NCBI GenBank assembly: GCA_964350605.1
Contig: CAYGKP010000027.1
Coordinates: 1 to 18,366, forward strand
From: CAYGKP01 sp964350605
GTDB lineage: Bacteria; Bacteroidota; Bacteroidia; Cytophagales; JAAEPT01
Length of the DNA: 18,366 nucleotides
Direction of reading: 5' to 3'
Below are positions 1 through 8,457 of this stretch, piece after piece. The notes under the pieces are model-generated. The model saw only the letters and a list, made by a program, of their open reading frames with translations, was not told the DNA's origin and did not search any database. Every line of letters starts with the position of its first letter. Position 1 is the first letter of the stretch. A program made the position numbers and the translations under genes.

Positions 1-4
1 CCCC

Positions 5-1383
5 ATGTCCCGCCTCCCCTCCCGCTCCGATACGATTGTTGCCTTGGCTACGCCCGAAGGTGTGGGCGCGCTTGGCGTCGTGCGCGTGTCCGGACCGAAG
101 GCCGTGGAGGTGACCAAGGCACTCTGGAAAGGCGCGGACCTGGGCAAACTGGAAGCCCCAGCCCTGCGCTTCGGTCGGATTCTCGACGGCGAGAAGGTGT
201 TGGACGAGGTAGTCCTCAGCCTGTTTCGCGCGCCGCGTTCCTACACCGGCGACGACATTGTGGAACTGTCAGCCCACGGCTCACCGTATGTCCTGCGGCG
301 GATCGTGGAGTTGTACCAAGAGAACGGCGTGCGCCTCGCGGGGCCAGGTGAGTTCACGATGCGGGCGTTCCTAGCGGGCAAGCTGGACCTGACGCAAGCG
401 GAAGCTGTCGCCGATCTGATTGCTGCGGATTCGGAATCAGCCCAGCACGCGGCCATGCGCCAACTGAAGGGCGAGACTTCGGACGCGTTGAAGCTGCAAC
501 GCCAAGCACTCATTGACCTGGCTGCGCTGTTGGAATTGGAACTTGATTTTGGCGAAGAAGACGTGGAGTTCGCCGAGCGAACCGAACTCACCAATCGCCT
601 GACTGCGCTCAAGAAAACGCTGCGCGAACTGGCGGATACTTTCGCGTTGGGTAACGCCGTGAAAGAAGGGATTCCGACTGTCATCGCCGGGCGACCGAAT
701 GCCGGGAAATCGACGCTGCTCAATGCCTTACTGGATGAGGAACGCGCGCTGGTCAGTGACATTGCCGGGACGACACGGGACAGCATCGAGGCCAGCTTAG
801 TGATTGAGGGCCTGCGCTTTCGGCTGGTCGATACCGCCGGGCTGCGAAAGACGGAAGACCCCATTGAGGCCTTAGGGATTGAGCGGTCATATTCTCATTT
901 GGCAAAGGCGGCGCTGGTGCTCTACCTGATCGACCTGAGCCAAACCACACCGGGGGAACTGGAAGCCGAACTTTCCGAACTGCCCCGCGACACGGGCCAT
1001 TGGCTACTGATCGGCAACAAGGCGGACCTGATCAAGAACCCCCAAGATTGGGCGGCCTTCCCCCTCCTGCTCATGAGTGCGAAAAACACCGAGCAGATTG
1101 TGACGCTGCGCAAGGAAATGGCGAAGGCGAGCGGTGCCGCCAACTTGCCGCAGGACCGCCCCATCCTGACCAGTGGACGGCACTTGGGCTCGATCCGCGA
1201 AGCGATGGCCGCCATCGACCGGGCCGAACAAAGTTTGCAGGCAGGCCTAAGTGGCGAACTTTTGGCCCAAGACCTGCGCTTAGCCCTTCAGGCCCTAGGC
1301 GAGATCACCGGCGAGGTGANNNNNNNNNNACACCCGACGATGTGCTCGGGGCCATTTTCAGCAAGTTCTGTATCGGGAAATAG
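5..1383 (+). CDS. mnmE: tRNA uridine-5-carboxymethylaminomethyl(34) synthesis GTPase MnmE
   Basis: MnmE is a cytoplasmic GTPase. With MnmG it modifies the wobble uridine (U34) of certain tRNAs. The N-terminal formyl-tetrahydrofolate-binding domain opens with DTIVALATPEGVGALGVVRV (residues 9-28). The inserted G domain carries G1 GRPNAGKST (229-237), G2 GTTRD (255-259), G3 DTAG (276-279) and G4 NKAD (338-341). The C-terminus ends FCIGK, with the family's invariant Cys. The ATG at 5 gives the usual N-terminus. A run of 10 N at 1320-1329 splits the gene into two frames. Dropping the N run plus one duplicated a (11 bases) joins GEV directly to TPDDVLGAIFSKFCIGK, giving 455 residues, a normal family length. 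The gene is therefore intact and should not be called frameshifted. It converges on the next gene, with 16 bases between the stops. No terminator is evident there. Confidence 0.97.
1320..1329. other. 10-N assembly gap inside mnmE (placeholder, no missing sequence)
   Basis: Ten N in a row, a conventional scaffold placeholder. The left flank ends gaggtga and the right flank starts acacccgac. Family conservation around GEV-T-PDDVLG requires exactly one Thr codon (aca) between the flanks. The contigs therefore abut with a one-base overlap, and 11 bases of the window are artificial. Confidence 0.9.
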
Positions 1384-1399
1384 CCACTAGAGTTTATCG

Positions 1400-4300
1400 C
1401 TATTGAACCACCAACCGGTGCTTGAGTAATCGCTCGTCGCTTGATGCGGTGACGATATAGACACCCGGAGCCAGGCCGTGATCGATGTCGAAGGCTTCGC
1501 CCAATTCACTGACGTATAGCATTGTATAGTGCTGAACTCCGGTCATGTCATACACAACCACCAGCACCTCCTCGCCGCCTTCCCAGGTCACTTGCAATGG
1601 CGAGTTCGCTTGGGCTGGGTTCGGGAAGACCGTCAGATTGGAGAAAACCGCCCGCCCGATCACACAGGTGCGAACTTCCGAATGCTCACTTGCCCCATCG
1701 AAATCCAGTTGTCGCAAGCGATAGTAGGCAATGCCAGGCTCGACCTGGTAGTGCACGTACTCATAGTGAGTGAGCTGGTTACTGGTCCCGCTTCCCTGAA
1801 TTTCAGCAACGTCAATAAAGTCGGTGCCATTGGTCGAGTACTCGACAATGAACTTCCAGTTATTCTGTTCGGTGGCTGTTACCCAATTCAAGTGGGCTTC
1901 CGCACCTTGCGATTCAACGTCAAACTGAGCCCATTCGACTGGCAGCGGTGTGGTTAGGCCATGCAGCCAAAACTCTGCCTGCGAAGTGATTGGCCCAATG
2001 GTCAGATTGATGTACTCAGCACCAAACTGCGATCCGTTGGCCGATTGATTCACGACGGTCACTGAGCTAGCATCTGAATCATCAAACGTCTGATCGGCTG
2101 TGGGGCCTTCGTATTTGGTCAACGCCACTTCCCCAATTCCGGTTAGGTCATCTGCTGCAGAGGGCGAGCCACTGGCCTCAGTAATCAGCGCACTCAGTTC
2201 CGACCCAGTAAATGGCAAGCGCACTTCTGTGCTCGCTCCCGCCGGATTTTCGGTCTCAAACAGGAATTGTCGCTCCAGTACTGCAAAGGTGTTGACAAGT
2301 TGAGGCGTGCCAAAGTGAGTCATCATGAGGCGTACTTCACCCAAGTTTTGTCCCTGATCGTGCACTGCACCGATCACCTCGCCCGAGGCATCGGTAAAGT
2401 AGACCCACTCGTTTCGGCCATCCAACTGACAGGTTCCACTGGAAGAACCACTGACCAAACTCGACCCTAGCGCAGGTATATTGACACTGATGCTGTCGCC
2501 ACACAGGTCCGCGTCTTGAATCGCAAACTCGTAGATCGAGCCGTGAGGAACCCGCACACGCAGCGACGAACTCGCATAGCTTCCCGAATACGGGAACGCG
2601 CCGCCCGTCTCCTGAGCATCGTACAGCCCGGTGCCGCCCTGGATGTACAGGTCCACGGGCGTCTCGGTCAGGCCGGGGCACTGCACCACAGCGGAGTCGA
2701 TGATGACTGCGCCACTGATGGTTGCCGTGACGGGAATGCGACTGGTCGCGCATCCCTCGCAGGAAGGGGCAAGAAAAGCCGCCGATGTCCACGTCCCACC
2801 ATTGATCAGATTCGCTGCGCGAGCCGAGCCACTAGCTTCACCCAACGTCGCGCCACTTGCCTCCTCGATCCGATACTCCATTTCCAAGCCCAGGGTTCCC
2901 TCCAAGCAACCCACGTTTTGATTGGCACTGAGTTGGGGTTGGCTGCGTGCTACCGACCAGATGCGCACCTGATCCAGCTCGCCATTGAAGTAATTGTTCG
3001 GCCCAGTGGTTCCATTATAAGTAGTTGCTTCTGAACCCACACCGATGAAGCCATACCGGGTGTTCCCACTACCAAACGTGGTGCCCTGTGTTGTGCTAGC
3101 ATCCAGCACACCGTCGATGTAGATGCCCACAAAACCATTGTCATAGACAGCTGCAACGTGATGCCAGGTGCCGTCGTCAACGCGGGTCGTGCTGCCAAAG
3201 TCAATGATGCCCGCATTGGTGAGGAGATCAAAGCCCACTTGGCCCGTGCCCGCACCATCCCCATTGATTTCGAGCCGCCAGTAGTCTGAGCGGTCAAACG
3301 AAGCGATGACCTGATCGCCGCCCGAGCTGGTGCGAACCCATGCCTCCACCGTCAACTCGGAGTAGCCAGTTCCTTGATAAAAGAAGTCACTGATCGCAGC
3401 GTACTGGTTTGAGCCGTTGAGCGATAATGCCGAAGTATCGGTAGAAATGGTGTTGGCCTCCACGTAGTAGGTCGTCGTTGTGCTCAAGACTGGTGTGGTG
3501 AGGGTTGACCCCGAGCCGACCAGAGTCCCACCCGTAAGTGAATCGTACCAGAAAAGCGGCGAACCGGGCGAACTGGTTGCCATCAAGTCCAAACTCGATG
3601 GTCCGCAGCTTCCCGCTGGGGTAACCAAAGGAGTCCATAAGACTTCGACTTCGATGGTATCGCGGTTGGTACACGGACCGCCGTCGTCCACTTCCACCCA
3701 ATACTGGCCGGAAATAACGGTCGACAAAGTTTGATCGGTCGAGCCATCCGACCACAAGTAGCTTACCATTCCCGGCCCAGCATCCAGGGTCACCGAATCG
3801 ATCGCACAGGTGTCTGGCCCCAAATCGACTGGAGGCAAGGGGTAGACCGTTGCCACAACTGGAACACGGCCCGACTGGCACACCCCTACCTGAATGGGCC
3901 CACTGCCAATCCAGGAGGCATCGCTCATGTTGTATAAGGTGCCGTCCAATCCACTGGCCGCATCCGTGAGAGTCGTTCCAGATGCATCTGTGGTTGTGTA
4001 ATTCAGCCACAAACCCGGGGCTGTGGCAAACTGTTGGTAGCGCGATCCTGCGAGTTGCGCCTCACTGCGCACCGTCGTCCAAACACGAACTGAAGCCAAG
4101 TCGCCATCGAAGTAAACGTTGTTTCGCCCTGCATTGAAACTGCCTGCTTCTGAACCATCTCCGATAATGCCAAAGCGGGTGTTCGTAGTTCCAAGTGCCA
4201 AGCCGCTATGGGCATTGGTAACCCGAGCCACCTCGACCCCGTCGATGTAGATGATCTTGTCGGTGCCGTCGTAGACCCCAGCAATGTGGTGCCAAGTGCC

Positions 4301-5968
4301 ATCATTAACCGTTTGAGTCGAATACATGTCATCAATCGCATCGCTCGCGGCCATCGTACTGAAGCCGACCCGTCCGTCGCCATGCACATACAGGTTGAAG
4401 AACTCGCTGCGGTCAAAATCGATCAGTGACCAGTTGTCGCTTTGGCCTCCCGAACTGAAAGAGGTACGCACCCACCCTTCCGCTGTAACGATTGGAAGCG
4501 TATTTGCTCCCGAGAGTAAGGCAGGCAGAGCCACGTAATCATCCGTGCCGTCAAAGCGAAGGGCGTCGGAAGCACCAGGTGTGTCAATGCCTGCGAGGTA
4601 AAAAGTGGTGGTGGTGCTAAGCGAAGGAGTCACAAAGGGGCTACCCACACCCATGAGATTGCCGCCGGTTGCTGCGTCGTACCAAGCATAATCCGTTGCG
4701 CCACTTGCCGTCAAGGTCAACGTTCCATCCCCACAGCGATCGGAAGAGGTCCCGCTTGCACTCATGACAGAGGAAACAAAAACCGTATCACGGGATGTGC
4801 ATGTGGCATCGGAGACCTCGACCCAATACTCGCCGGTCGTACCAACAGTAATTGTAGGTGTGATCGCACCGGTCGACCAGAGGTAGCTCACGTAGCCACT
4901 TCCTGGGTCCAGCATCGTTGTTCCATCAACCACGCATTGATCCGCACCCAGGTCTGGGGTTGGGGTCGGATTCACCGTAACGGTAACCGCCGAGCGGCTT
5001 GCCGAGCATTCGTAGACGCGAAGCGGCCCATCGGTGATCCACGAGGCGGTGGAATCCATGTTGACCATCACGCCATCGCGACCTGCGACCTCATCCACAA
5101 GAATTGTATCAGCCCCTTCCTCGGTTTTGAAATACAACCACAAGTCGGATTCTGCCGATACATCCGGCGAAAGCATGAAGTTGTTGATCTCGGTGGGGGT
5201 GCGCACATCGTGCCAAAGGCGGATGGCCGCCAGATCGCCCTCATAGTGAATGTTGTTGCGTGTGCTATCAAAGCTGGGCGACTCCGAGCCGTCGCCAATG
5301 AATCCGAAACGCGTCAGGTTTGTACCCAAGGCCGCCCCTCCGTGGGGATTGACGGCTCTTGCGTCTTCAACACCATCCACGTAGATGATTTTATCGGTCC
5401 CATCATAGACCACTGCTACGTGGTGCCAAACACCATCGTTAACCTGGCTGGTTCCGAACATATCGTGCGTGCCACTTCCGTTGGCAGTTGTGCCAAACCC
5501 GACAGTTCCATCCCCCTCAATGAAGAAGTTGAAAAACTCACTGCGATCGTAATCAACAATTGACCAGTTCTCGCTCGTTCCACCAGTGAAACTAGTCCGA
5601 ACCCACGCCTCGGAGGTAAATGTGCTGAGCGTATTGCTTCCGCTGAGCGAATCGTTCAAAGCAATGTAGTCGTCCACCCCATCAAAGCGGATCGCTGAGG
5701 TCACAACCGAATCAAAACCACCGACATAGTAAGTCTGCGATCCTACCGGCAGGCCAGGCGTTACAAATGTGGCAGTCGTGTCCAGTGCTAACCCGCCCAC
5801 GGGCGAGTCGAACCAAATGTGATTCGGTGTACCCGAAGCCGTCAGGCTAAACGGTCCGGGTCCGCAACGCTCCTGATCCAAGGGAGCGGTCGGTGTGGGG
5901 CACTGAGCCCAAAGCAAAAAAGGTGTGCTCAGAAGAGCAATCAGCGTAACGCGTTTCAGCATAGGCAT
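1400..5968 (-). CDS. T9SS type A cargo protein with three Ig-like/LamG modules
   Basis: A large secreted protein of 1522 residues. Its signal peptide is MLKRVTLIALLSTPFLLWAQ (residues 3-22). Three similar modules of about 377 residues follow. Each has an Ig-like half (CG...LTASG...WYD...GG...TPxLSTTTTYYV; from about 34, 411 and 787). Then comes a LamG/concanavalin-like domain (about 92-260, 469-640 and 847-1010) with the core motif DGxWHHxAxVYD...IDGV. Each closes with a short C..SR..V.A.V segment. Modules 1 and 2 are also followed by PKD-like units (DLGADQC, about 341-397; DLGPDTC, about 715-773). A mixed beta region (about 1090-1340) and an Fn3-like stalk (about 1343-1437, LPVEWAQF...YYRLRQLDFDG) precede the C-terminal sorting domain (VFPNPAQ... 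to the end). T9SS should export the protein and anchor or release it at the surface. LamG domains often bind glycans; the ligand here is unknown. No catalytic domain was recognised. Confidence 0.93.
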   Translation of the reverse strand: MPMLKRVTLIALLSTPFLLWAQCPTPTAPLDQERCGPGPFSLTASGTPNHIWFDSPVGGLALDTTATFVTPGLPVGSQTYYVGGFDSVVTSAIRFDGVDDYIALNDSLSGSNTLSTFTSEAWVRTSFTGGTSENWSIVDYDRSEFFNFFIEGDGTVGFGTTANGSGTHDMFGTSQVNDGVWHHVAVVYDGTDKIIYVDGVEDARAVNPHGGAALGTNLTRFGFIGDGSESPSFDSTRNNIHYEGDLAAIRLWHDVRTPTEINNFMLSPDVSAESDLWLYFKTEEGADTILVDEVAGRDGVMVNMDSTASWITDGPLRVYECSASRSAVTVTVNPTPTPDLGADQCVVDGTTMLDPGSGYVSYLWSTGAITPTITVGTTGEYWVEVSDATCTSRDTVFVSSVMSASGTSSDRCGDGTLTLTASGATDYAWYDAATGGNLMGVGSPFVTPSLSTTTTFYLAGIDTPGASDALRFDGTDDYVALPALLSGANTLPIVTAEGWVRTSFSSGGQSDNWSLIDFDRSEFFNLYVHGDGRVGFSTMAASDAIDDMYSTQTVNDGTWHHIAGVYDGTDKIIYIDGVEVARVTNAHSGLALGTTNTRFGIIGDGSEAGSFNAGRNNVYFDGDLASVRVWTTVRSEAQLAGSRYQQFATAPGLWLNYTTTDASGTTLTDAASGLDGTLYNMSDASWIGSGPIQVGVCQSGRVPVVATVYPLPPVDLGPDTCAIDSVTLDAGPGMVSYLWSDGSTDQTLSTVISGQYWVEVDDGGPCTNRDTIEVEVLWTPLVTPAGSCGPSSLDLMATSSPGSPLFWYDSLTGGTLVGSGSTLTTPVLSTTTTYYVEANTISTDTSALSLNGSNQYAAISDFFYQGTGYSELTVEAWVRTSSGGDQVIASFDRSDYWRLEINGDGAGTGQVGFDLLTNAGIIDFGSTTRVDDGTWHHVAAVYDNGFVGIYIDGVLDASTTQGTTFGSGNTRYGFIGVGSEATTYNGTTGPNNYFNGELDQVRIWSVARSQPQLSANQNVGCLEGTLGLEMEYRIEEASGATLGEASGSARAANLINGGTWTSAAFLAPSCEGCATSRIPVTATISGAVIIDSAVVQCPGLTETPVDLYIQGGTGLYDAQETGGAFPYSGSYASSSLRVRVPHGSIYEFAIQDADLCGDSISVNIPALGSSLVSGSSSGTCQLDGRNEWVYFTDASGEVIGAVHDQGQNLGEVRLMMTHFGTPQLVNTFAVLERQFLFETENPAGASTEVRLPFTGSELSALITEASGSPSAADDLTGIGEVALTKYEGPTADQTFDDSDASSVTVVNQSANGSQFGAEYINLTIGPITSQAEFWLHGLTTPLPVEWAQFDVESQGAEAHLNWVTATEQNNWKFIVEYSTNGTDFIDVAEIQGSGTSNQLTHYEYVHYQVEPGIAYYRLRQLDFDGASEHSEVRTCVIGRAVFSNLTVFPNPAQANSPLQVTWEGGEEVLVVVYDMTGVQHYTMLYVSELGEAFDIDHGLAPGVYIVTASSDERLLKHRLVVQ
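2714..5869 (-). repeat. Three coding repeats of about 1.13 kb (Ig-like + LamG modules)
   Basis: Within the T9SS cargo gene the same module recurs with a period of about 377-378 codons, starting near 5869, 4738 and 3610 and ending near 2714. LamG copies 1 and 2 are much closer to each other (shared motifs DRSEFFN, YDGTDKIIY, GDGSE, RNN) than to copy 3. This suggests an older duplication followed by a more recent one. The copies have diverged enough to be stable at DNA level. The comparison is by eye. Confidence 0.8.
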
Positions 5969-6262
5969 AACATTGCGGCAGGTCTTCTGCCAAGGGGATT
6001 GTAAGTGACTACGAAAAAAGCGTAGCAGGGATTCAAAATTTCAAGCAGAAATACCCCCTTTATGTTTCAAACCATCGAAAATATTCTCATCACACAATTA
6101 ATTATGTCAATAATCACATTAAGCAATTCTAGGAGTACGTTCCCGAGCAATGGTGAGTTCTCGACCGAGAGTCAGCTTCCGGCAATTATGGGTGGATGGC
6201 TCCGAACATTTGCGCCAAAAATGCAGTTGACGAGCTTTAGCGGAATCTGAACCGACCTGCCT
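5969..6262. other. Divergent intergenic region, AT-rich
   Basis: About 294 bases separate the T9SS cargo gene (leftward) from the permease gene (rightward), so regulatory signals for both should lie here. Nearest the cargo gene are two short inverted repeats, ggcag/ctgcc (5977-5981 and 5987-5991) and ctacg/cgtag (6009-6013 and 6021-6025). Both would lie in its 5' leader if transcription starts upstream of them. From about 6030 to 6130 the sequence is clearly richer in A and T than the genes around it. I found no convincing two-box promoter and no believable gene; short ORFs here have no recognisable content. Confidence 0.5.
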
Positions 6263-7480
6263 TTGACCGAATTCCTCCAACGCTGGGGCCAAGCCGCCCA
6301 TACCACTCTTGGTTTTTTCTGGATGGCCCTTTGGGCCTTCGTTATCGGCTACTTGATCAGTAGCCTAATCCAGGTTTTTGTCACCCCTGAAGGCATGCGC
6401 AAGACCATGGGTCGACCCGGAGGGCGCAGTATGCTGCTCGGCACCTTCTTTGGTTTTATCAGCAGTTCGTGCAGTTTTTCCGCCCTGGCCACCGCTAAGA
6501 CCCTCTTTGCCAAAGGCGCGAACTTCGTCGCCGCGATGGCCTTCCTGCTCGCCTCGACCAATCTGGTCATCGAGTTGGGGATCGTGATCTCGCTCTTTCT
6601 GGGCTGGCAGTTTGTAGTCGGTGAATACGTCGGCGGCGTACTGCTGATCTTGATCGTTTGGCTTCTGTTCTTCCTCTTTCGACCCAACGGGCTCATCAAA
6701 CAAGCCCGTGATCGGCTCAACGAAAATAAAAGTCAAGAGCATGATCACGAGCACAACATGTCGCTTGGCCAAAAACTCACTAGCCGCCACCACTGGATTA
6801 CGGTGGCCCACAAATACAAGATGGAATGGGGCATGGTCTGGAAGGATGTGACCATCGGCTTTACCCTGGCGGGCATCATCTCGGCCTTCGTACCCAACAG
6901 CTTCTTCGAAACCCTCTTCATCGGCGCGGGCACCGACCCAAACCCTGGGTTCTGGACACTAGTGGAACACGCATTCGTGGGGCCCTTTGCAGCCTTTCTC
7001 ACCTTCATTGGCTCGATGGGGAACATCCCACTCGCTGCACTCTTGTTAGGAAAAGGCGTGAGCTTTGCGGGCGTCATGGCTTTCATCTTCAGCGACCTAG
7101 TCGTCTTTCCCGTCTTACGGATCAACGCGAAGTATTATGGCTGGAAGCTCGCACTGGTGATCATGGGCTTCCTGTTCATCGCGCTGGTGATCACCTCCCT
7201 CCTGCTTCATTATGGCATGGACTGGGCGGGTGCGCTCCCCACCGAGCCCGCCAATCCACTGATGCAGCAGGACTTCTTCGCCTTCGACTACAGCTTTGTA
7301 CTCAACCTGATTTTCCTGGCCATCTCCTTCCTGCTCTTGGGTATGGTCTGGCTGGGAAAAGACAAGAACCACCAACACCAAATGGCGATGAAAAGCCCCT
7401 GGCTCGAAAAGCTATTGTTGGTGTTGGCCTTCGCAAGCTATGGGTGGCTTGCGGTCGGCCTGGTGATCTACCTCATCTAA
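6263..7480 (+). CDS. ArsP/YraQ-family (DUF318) permease
   Basis: An inner-membrane protein of 405 residues with about eight to ten hydrophobic segments in two similar halves. The family signature FGFISSSCSFSALATAKTLF (63-82) holds the conserved Cys70. The second half carries GSMGNIPLAALLLGKG (250-265). Members include ArsP, an exporter of trivalent organoarsenicals, and many uncharacterised permeases, so the substrate here is not settled. A cytoplasmic or loop stretch between the halves is His-rich (QEHDHEH, 158-164; more His at 176-183), and another His cluster sits at 370-372. This could bind metal, but that is inference. The start is TTG at 6263. The next ATG, 20 codons on, would cut into the first membrane segment. 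The gene converges on the next one with six bases between stops. A truncated relative lies at 8572-8739. Confidence 0.9.
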   Translation: MTEFLQRWGQAAHTTLGFFWMALWAFVIGYLISSLIQVFVTPEGMRKTMGRPGGRSMLLGTFFGFISSSCSFSALATAKTLFAKGANFVAAMAFLLASTNLVIELGIVISLFLGWQFVVGEYVGGVLLILIVWLLFFLFRPNGLIKQARDRLNENKSQEHDHEHNMSLGQKLTSRHHWITVAHKYKMEWGMVWKDVTIGFTLAGIISAFVPNSFFETLFIGAGTDPNPGFWTLVEHAFVGPFAAFLTFIGSMGNIPLAALLLGKGVSFAGVMAFIFSDLVVFPVLRINAKYYGWKLALVIMGFLFIALVITSLLLHYGMDWAGALPTEPANPLMQQDFFAFDYSFVLNLIFLAISFLLLGMVWLGKDKNHQHQMAMKSPWLEKLLLVLAFASYGWLAVGLVIYLI

Positions 7481-7486
7481 GCCTGC

Positions 7487-8353
7487 CTACTTCTTCCCGC
7501 CCCACTGCCAGTAGAGGTAAGGAAAAATGGGGAGCGGGAATAGCTCCTGCGCGTCGATGTCAGGAAAAAAGGCATTGATCGCCAGTAACTCCGCGCGAAA
7601 GCAGCGAAAGAAGCCATGCTTGCTCTTGTAGAAGGGTGCCATCCGAAACCCGTAGGTGATCTGGTGCTTGCGCGGCACGTTCTCTAGGTAGGTTAGCGTG
7701 GCACCGTATGTGTAGCCCGCGTGGTAGCTGATCCATTTGGAGGGGCGGTAATCCACCCCAAAGGAAAAGTTTGGGTTCCAGCTTCGCTGAAGGCTGGCTG
7801 TCTTTGGCTCCGACTCTTCCTTTCCTTCCAGAATCAACTCATACATATAGTCCACCCCCGCCGAGAAGTTCAGATAGAGCTTCTTGTCAAACTGGTAGCC
7901 GAACGAAGGCTTCAAGTGGAAATAGGAACCGTTCTCCGCGACCCGCAGGTTCTCGGTCTCGAAGCGTTCGAGCGTATCCCAGAAGTGAACAAACATCGCT
8001 TCCACTCCGATGGTCGGAATCGCCCCGTTCTGTTCGTTGAAGCGGTAACGAAAGTTGAGGCTGGGGATCGGCTTCTTCAGATCGGTGAAGGACCCAAAGA
8101 GCCAGGGCAGCAAGTCGATCTGCATGGTCAGCTTGTCGGTGAGCCCCACGAAGGCCCAACTGGGGAACGGCAAGGTCTGAATCGACTGGGCGTAAATCCA
8201 CTCGCCCTTTTTCAAGGTGTAGGGCGTGATCGCATCAACGGGGTGCAGGTAGGCATCCTCGTTCAACGGACGTTCTTTCCTGAGGCTGTCCTGGGCAAAC
8301 GACGAACCCGGGAGGATCGCCAGGATGAAAAATGTGAGAAGGTTCTGTTTCAC
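7487..8353 (-). CDS. Secreted or outer-membrane beta-rich protein, function unknown
   Basis: I do not recognise a named family. The product has 288 residues. It begins with a signal peptide, KQNLLTFFILAILPGSSFAQ after the start, with likely cleavage after FAQ. The rest alternates aromatic and polar residues in short strands (LNFRYRF, LYLNFSAGVDYMYEL, NFSFGVDYRP, ISYHAGYTYGATLTYL, ITYGFRMAPF), typical of a small outer-membrane beta-barrel. There are no Cys pairs and no T9SS tail. An ATG at 8437 is in frame but was not chosen: its first codons would lie inside a terminator hairpin (8403-8439) and upstream of the best promoter candidate (-7 box 8374-8381). The GTG at 8353 (or 8356) gives a classic signal peptide about 20 bases after that box. 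Confidence 0.75.
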   Translation of the reverse strand: MKQNLLTFFILAILPGSSFAQDSLRKERPLNEDAYLHPVDAITPYTLKKGEWIYAQSIQTLPFPSWAFVGLTDKLTMQIDLLPWLFGSFTDLKKPIPSLNFRYRFNEQNGAIPTIGVEAMFVHFWDTLERFETENLRVAENGSYFHLKPSFGYQFDKKLYLNFSAGVDYMYELILEGKEESEPKTASLQRSWNPNFSFGVDYRPSKWISYHAGYTYGATLTYLENVPRKHQITYGFRMAPFYKSKHGFFRCFRAELLAINAFFPDIDAQELFPLPIFPYLYWQWGGKK

Positions 8354-8373
8354 CACTTGAAGACCAATCCTGA

Positions 8374-8405
8374 AAAAGCTAGTGACTTCAGGGATAAGCT
8401 GCAAA
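8374..8405 (-). promoter_or_regulatory. Candidate Bacteroidota promoter for the beta-rich protein gene
   Basis: Read on the minus strand, TTTG (8405-8402) is followed after 20 bases by TAGCTTTT (8381-8374). This matches the Bacteroidota -33 TTTG and seven of the eight positions of -7 TAnnTTTG. It lies about 20 bases before the chosen GTG start. The TTTG comes from the end of the T-tract of the terminator just upstream. Pattern match only. Confidence 0.4.
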
Positions 8406-8439
8406 AAAAAATGCCCGCCCTGGGCAGGAGCAGGCATTT
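8403..8439 (-). terminator. Rho-independent terminator behind the SDR remnant
   Basis: On the minus strand a perfect 7-base stem AAATGCC/GGCATTT (8439-8433 with 8415-8409) encloses a 17-base GC-rich loop with inner complementarity and runs into a T-tract (8411-8403). It sits 18 bases after the stop codon of the truncated SDR copy. It was probably that gene's original terminator and still insulates the gene downstream. Confidence 0.7.
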
Positions 8440-8457
8440 ACGTAGAATCAGGCTGCC

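Noticed and set aside
241..864. A long open frame on the minus strand inside mnmE
   Set aside because: It is a codon-bias shadow of mnmE, with low-complexity Ser/Arg/Ala composition and no domain.
1000..1383. An apparent separate reading frame covering the end of mnmE
   Set aside because: Only its last 17 codons are real; they are the C-terminus of MnmE, displaced by the artificial N run. Earlier codons are a shadow of mnmE in another frame.
2714..5869. The repeats as a possible assembly duplication
   Set aside because: The three copies differ throughout in sequence and in their linkers, so they are genuine diverged domains.
5977..6025. Two short inverted repeats before the LamG cargo gene as a riboswitch or regulator site
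   Set aside because: Stems of only five pairs with no conserved core I recognise; chance is likely. Recorded only under the intergenic entry.
8354..8437. ATG at 8437 as start of the beta-rich secreted protein
   Set aside because: It adds 28 residues before a clean signal peptide, and its first codons lie in a terminator hairpin upstream of the likely promoter.
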